31,978 nt of DNA from positions 1-31,978 of the forward strand of contig CAXTAK010000026.1 in the NCBI GenBank assembly GCA_964242735.1, written 5' to 3'. The position numbers and the translations under genes are program-made. Of this stretch, positions 29,304 through 31,978 are shown piece by piece. A model generated the notes under the pieces. It had not been told where the DNA came from, made no database searches, and was given only the letters and a program-made list of their open reading frames with translations. This DNA is from CADCUY01 sp964242735. Its GTDB lineage: Bacteria > Actinomycetota > Actinomycetes > Actinomycetales > Quadrisphaeraceae. Every line of letters begins with the position of its first letter. Position 1 is the first letter of the stretch.

Positions 29304-29358
29304 CGACCGTAGGGTCGCGCCTCGGCCACCGACAACAGTCGTTCGCCGCCGGTACGGT
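29304..29358. promoter_or_regulatory. Divergent agaS/GntR promoters with overlapping -35 boxes
   Basis: Rightward: CCGACA (29329-29334), an 18-base spacer, TACGGT (29353-29358), then six bases to ATG 29365 (leaderless). Leftward: TTGTCG (29335-29330), an 18-base spacer and TACGGT (29311-29306). The -35 boxes occupy the same bases on opposite strands. CGACC-GTAG-GGTCG (29304-29317), a perfect five-base inverted repeat, covers the leftward -10 and is a candidate operator for the GntR protein. Confidence 0.55.
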
Positions 29359-29364
29359 TCTGGT

Positions 29365-30147
29365 ATGGCCGTGGTGGACGGCGGCGCGGCGCTCCCCCGT
29401 GGCCTCCTGGAGGACGGCGCCCTCCCGCTGTACGGCCGCACGGCGGCGCGGCTGTGGCACGACGTCACGGCCGGCGGCGCCCGCAGCGGCGACAAGCTGC
29501 CGTCGGAGCGGGCGCTCTCCGCGCGCTACGCGGTCTCGCGGGTCACCCTGCGCTCGGCGCTGGCCGCCCTCGAGCAGCGCGGGCTGGTCACCTCCTCGGC
29601 GGCACGCGGCTGGTTCGTCACCGACCACGGGCAGACCCGGACGGCGCCGTCCGCCGTCCCGCACGTGCAGGGCCTGGCCGACTACGCCGCCAGCCGCGGC
29701 CTCAGCACCCGCACCCGGGTGATCTCCACTGCCGCGCGGCCGGCCACCGCGGCGGAGGCGGAGGCGCTGCGGACCGCCCCCGGCACCGCGCTGTACGAGC
29801 TGTGGCGGCTGCGCCACCTCGACGACGCCGTCGTCGTCCTCGAGCACAACCGCCTGCCGCTCGCCCTGTGCCCGGCGCTGGCGGAGACCGACTTCACCAC
29901 GGCCTCGCTGTACGCCACGCTCCGCGCCGCTGACCCGCCCCAGGTGCCGCGGATGGCGGACTACGCGGTCGAGGCGCGGTACCCGACCGGCGAGGAGAGC
30001 GCGCTGCTCGAGATCGGCGGCTCGTTCCCCGTGCTCGTCGCCACGCAGCTGGCGTACAACCAGCACGGGCGGCCCCTGGAGCTGACCGTCGCCGCCTACC
30101 GCGGTGACCGCTACCTGTTCCGGGCGAAGATCACCAACGAGGGGTGA
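29365..30147 (+). CDS. GntR-family regulator with UTRA effector domain
   Basis: A 260-residue protein. The N-terminal winged helix (about 20-90) has PLYGRTAARLWHDVTAGG, GDKLPSERALSARYAVSRVT and LRSALAALEQRGLVTSS, the GntR signature. The C-terminal UTRA domain, which usually binds a sugar phosphate or amino acid-like effector, includes ALYELWRLRHLDDAVVVLEH and ARYPTGEESALLEIG. ATG 29365 lies six bases behind a TACGGT -10 box, so the message is probably leaderless. It is divergent from agaS and is the likely local regulator of the amino-sugar operon, with an amino-sugar phosphate as a plausible inducer. No DasR-type ACTGGTCTAGACCACT site is seen nearby. Confidence 0.93.
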   Translation: MAVVDGGAALPRGLLEDGALPLYGRTAARLWHDVTAGGARSGDKLPSERALSARYAVSRVTLRSALAALEQRGLVTSSAARGWFVTDHGQTRTAPSAVPHVQGLADYAASRGLSTRTRVISTAARPATAAEAEALRTAPGTALYELWRLRHLDDAVVVLEHNRLPLALCPALAETDFTTASLYATLRAADPPQVPRMADYAVEARYPTGEESALLEIGGSFPVLVATQLAYNQHGRPLELTVAAYRGDRYLFRAKITNEG

Positions 30148-30166
30148 CACCGGCGCGTGAGCGTCC

Positions 30167-31969
30167 TCAGCCGGCGAGCTCCGCGGCGCCCATCCACGCC
30201 GTCTCCAGCTCCTCGCGCTCGGCGACGACCGCGCGCAGCTCCGCGTCCAGCGCGGTGACCGCCGCGTGGTCCGCGGCCCGCTCGGCCATGGAGGTGTGCA
30301 GCTCCGCCTCCCGGTCGCTGACCCGCTCCAGGCGCCGCTCGATGCGCGTCATCTCCTTGCGCGCCGCCCGCACCTCCCCCCCGGACGCCGCCGGGGCCGC
30401 CACCGGCGCCGGGCCGCCGCGCGTGAGGTCGCGCACCGACCCGCCCGCCGTGGCACGTCCCCGCAGCTCCAGGTACTCCTCCACCCCGCGCACCAGGCCC
30501 CGCAGGTGCCCGTCGCCGAGCAGCGCCACCTGCGTGTCCGTCGTCCGCTCCAGCAGGTACCGATCGTGGCTGACGACCACCAGGGTGCCGGGGAAGCCGT
30601 CGAGCACGTCCTCCATCGCGGCCAGGGTGTCGGTGTCGAGGTCGTTCGTCGGCTCGTCGAGCAGCAGCAGGTTCGGCTGGTGCACCATCAGCCGCGCCAG
30701 CTGCAGGCGCCGCCGCTCCCCACCGGAGAGCTTCGCGACCGGCGTCCACGCCCGCTCCGCGGTGAAGCCGAGCCGCTCCACCAGGGTGGAGGCGGCGACC
30801 TCCTTCCCGTCGACGACCACGGTGCGCGCCTCGCGCTCCACGGCCTCCAGCACCCGCAGGTGCTCGACCTCGGCGAGCTGCGCGAGGTCCTGGGTGAGGA
30901 CGGCGGACCGCACCGTGCTGCCCCGGCGCACCCTCCCGCCGGTGACGCTGCCCGCGGGCAGGGCGCCGGTGATCAGCCGCAGCAGCGTGGTCTTGCCCGA
31001 GCCGTTGACGCCCACGACCCCCACCCGGTCACCGGGCCCGAGGCGCCAGGTCACGTCGTCCAGCAGGGTGCGCTCCCCCAGGCGCACGGTGGCGCCCTCG
31101 ACGTCGACCACGTCCTTGCCCTGGCGGGCGCTGGCGGTGCGCACCAGGGCCACGGAGTCACGGGCCGGCGGCTCGTCGGCGATCAGCGCGTTCGCGGCGT
31201 CGATGCGGAACTTCGGCTTGCTCGTCCGGGCCGGCGGGCCGCGCCGCAGCCACGCGAGCTCCTTGCGCATGAGGTTCGCGCGGCGCTCCTGCGTGGTGGC
31301 GGCGACCCGGTCGCGCTCGGCGCGGGCCAGGACGTAGGCCGCGTACCCGCCGTCGAAGGCGTCGACCACCCCGTCGTGCACCTCCCACGTGCGCTCGACC
31401 ACGGCGTCGAGGAACCACCGGTCGTGCGTGACGACGACCAGCGCGCCGCGGCCGGCGGGCCATCGGGTGCGCAGGTGCTCCGCGAGCCAGGCGACGCCCT
31501 CGACGTCGAGGTGGTTCGTGGGCTCGTCGAGCAGCACGAGGTCGTGCTCGCCGATGAGCAGCCGGGCCAGGCTCACCCGCCGGCGCTGCCCGCCGGAGAG
31601 GGTGGCGATCGGGGCGTCGAGCTCCAGGACGTCGCCGAGCAGGCCCTCGAGGACTCCGCGCACCCGGGCGTCCGCGGCCCAGCTGTGCTCAGCGACCTCC
31701 CCGAGCACCGCGGTGCGCACGGTGAGGGTCGGGTCGATCTCGTCGGTCTGCAGCAGCGCGCCGACCCGCAGCCCGCGCGAGTGGGTGACGCGGCCGGCGT
31801 CCAGCGCCCGCGTCCTGGCGAAGGCGCCGAGGAGGGTCGACTTGCCGTCGCCGTTGCGGCCCACGACGCCCACGCGGGCGCCGTCGTCCAGGCCCAGGGA
31901 GACGCCGTCGAGCACGGTGCGGGCACCGGCGCGCACGACGACGCCCTCGGCGTTCAGCAGGTGGGCCAC
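30167..31969 (-). CDS. ABC-F family ATPase (Uup/EttA-like)
   Basis: A 600-residue protein with two ATP-binding domains in one chain and no membrane segments, the ABC-F layout. The first domain has Walker A GRNGDGKST (37-45), signature LSGGQRRRVSLARLL and Walker B LVLLDEPTNHLD. The second has GVNGSGKTTLL, LSGGERRRLQLARLM and LLLLDEPTNDLD. A linker with KPKFRIDAANALI separates them, and a charged C-terminal coiled coil lies at about 535-585. ABC-F proteins act on ribosomes in translation or antibiotic protection, or in DNA-related roles for Uup; this one looks like the Uup-type housekeeping member common in actinomycetes. GTG 31969 fits the MAHLL start of relatives; only nine bases lie upstream in the window. 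Confidence 0.93.
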   Translation of the reverse strand: MAHLLNAEGVVVRAGARTVLDGVSLGLDDGARVGVVGRNGDGKSTLLGAFARTRALDAGRVTHSRGLRVGALLQTDEIDPTLTVRTAVLGEVAEHSWAADARVRGVLEGLLGDVLELDAPIATLSGGQRRRVSLARLLIGEHDLVLLDEPTNHLDVEGVAWLAEHLRTRWPAGRGALVVVTHDRWFLDAVVERTWEVHDGVVDAFDGGYAAYVLARAERDRVAATTQERRANLMRKELAWLRRGPPARTSKPKFRIDAANALIADEPPARDSVALVRTASARQGKDVVDVEGATVRLGERTLLDDVTWRLGPGDRVGVVGVNGSGKTTLLRLITGALPAGSVTGGRVRRGSTVRSAVLTQDLAQLAEVEHLRVLEAVEREARTVVVDGKEVAASTLVERLGFTAERAWTPVAKLSGGERRRLQLARLMVHQPNLLLLDEPTNDLDTDTLAAMEDVLDGFPGTLVVVSHDRYLLERTTDTQVALLGDGHLRGLVRGVEEYLELRGRATAGGSVRDLTRGGPAPVAAPAASGGEVRAARKEMTRIERRLERVSDREAELHTSMAERAADHAAVTALDAELRAVVAEREELETAWMGAAELAG

Positions 31970-31978
31970 GCGGTCAAG

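Noticed and set aside
29250..29364. A DasR-type (dre) site in the GntR-agaS promoter region
   Set aside because: No sequence close to ACTGGTCTAGACCACT is present; the only clear symmetry is CGACC-GTAG-GGTCG.
28009..30150. A 713-codon leftward open frame opposite GntR and in another frame of agaS
   Set aside because: The GntR and AgaS proteins explain both parts; this frame has neither motifs nor a plausible start.
30150..30174. A terminator hairpin between GntR and the ABC-F gene
   Set aside because: CCGGC and GCCGG arms are only five bases with a fifteen-base loop, too weak to support.

Overview
The window is very GC-rich DNA with dense genes, four-base GTGA/ATGA stop-start overlaps, many GTG starts and start codons placed directly behind a TANNNT -10 box (leaderless transcripts). 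Together these point to an actinomycete. A Kineosporiales-type organism such as Kineococcus or Quadrisphaera would fit, but that placement is a guess from overall protein flavour.

Region 1, about 1-20240, is a large cell-surface or extracellular polysaccharide locus. A leftward, tightly coupled operon (5175 to beyond base 1) carries a Wzz-like chain-length protein, a bifunctional GT-A/GT-B glycosyltransferase, a second GT2 enzyme, a small membrane-anchored protein and an HTTM-type integral membrane protein. Divergent from it are a Wzy/O-antigen-ligase-like polymerase, a DPM/GtrB-like polyprenyl-phosphate sugar transferase and a DUF2142 multispan protein. A leftward pair encodes a hexapeptide acyltransferase and a right-handed beta-helix lipoprotein. 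A rightward secreted paralogue of the beta-helix protein is interrupted by a 100-N assembly gap in its Pro-Ala linker. The remaining genes are five GT2/GT4 transferases, a GT14 (core-2/I-branching type) transferase, a polysaccharide pyruvyl transferase and an Alg14-Alg13-like fusion. In total there are ten glycosyltransferase polypeptides with eleven transferase domains. No initiating phosphoglycosyltransferase, Wzx flippase or tyrosine kinase lies in the window, so the locus probably continues past the left edge or relies on genes elsewhere.

Region 2, about 20266-23510, is housekeeping: tRNA-Gln(TTG), glmU (UDP-GlcNAc synthesis) and prs (PRPP synthesis), all leftward. They are followed by the frameshifted remains of a secreted GH26-like glycanase gene. 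GlmU could supply UDP-GlcNAc to the neighbouring polysaccharide locus.

Region 3, about 23511-26043, has a gene-poor stretch with a helix-turn-helix remnant, a coupled TetR-MarR regulator pair and a SAM-dependent methyltransferase.

Region 4, about 26107-30147, is an amino-sugar catabolic module. AgaS-like deaminase/isomerase, GlcNAc-kinase-like protein and an EamA-type permease form a leftward operon, divergent from a GntR/UTRA regulator with overlapping -35 boxes. An ABC-F ATPase (30167-31969, leftward) closes the window.

The best candidates for something new are the HTTM cassette in the glycan operon, the coupled GT2-DUF2142 pair (a possible lipid-linked sugar donor/GT-C route), the lipoprotein/secreted beta-helix pair, and the recurrent leaderless architecture of the transferase genes.
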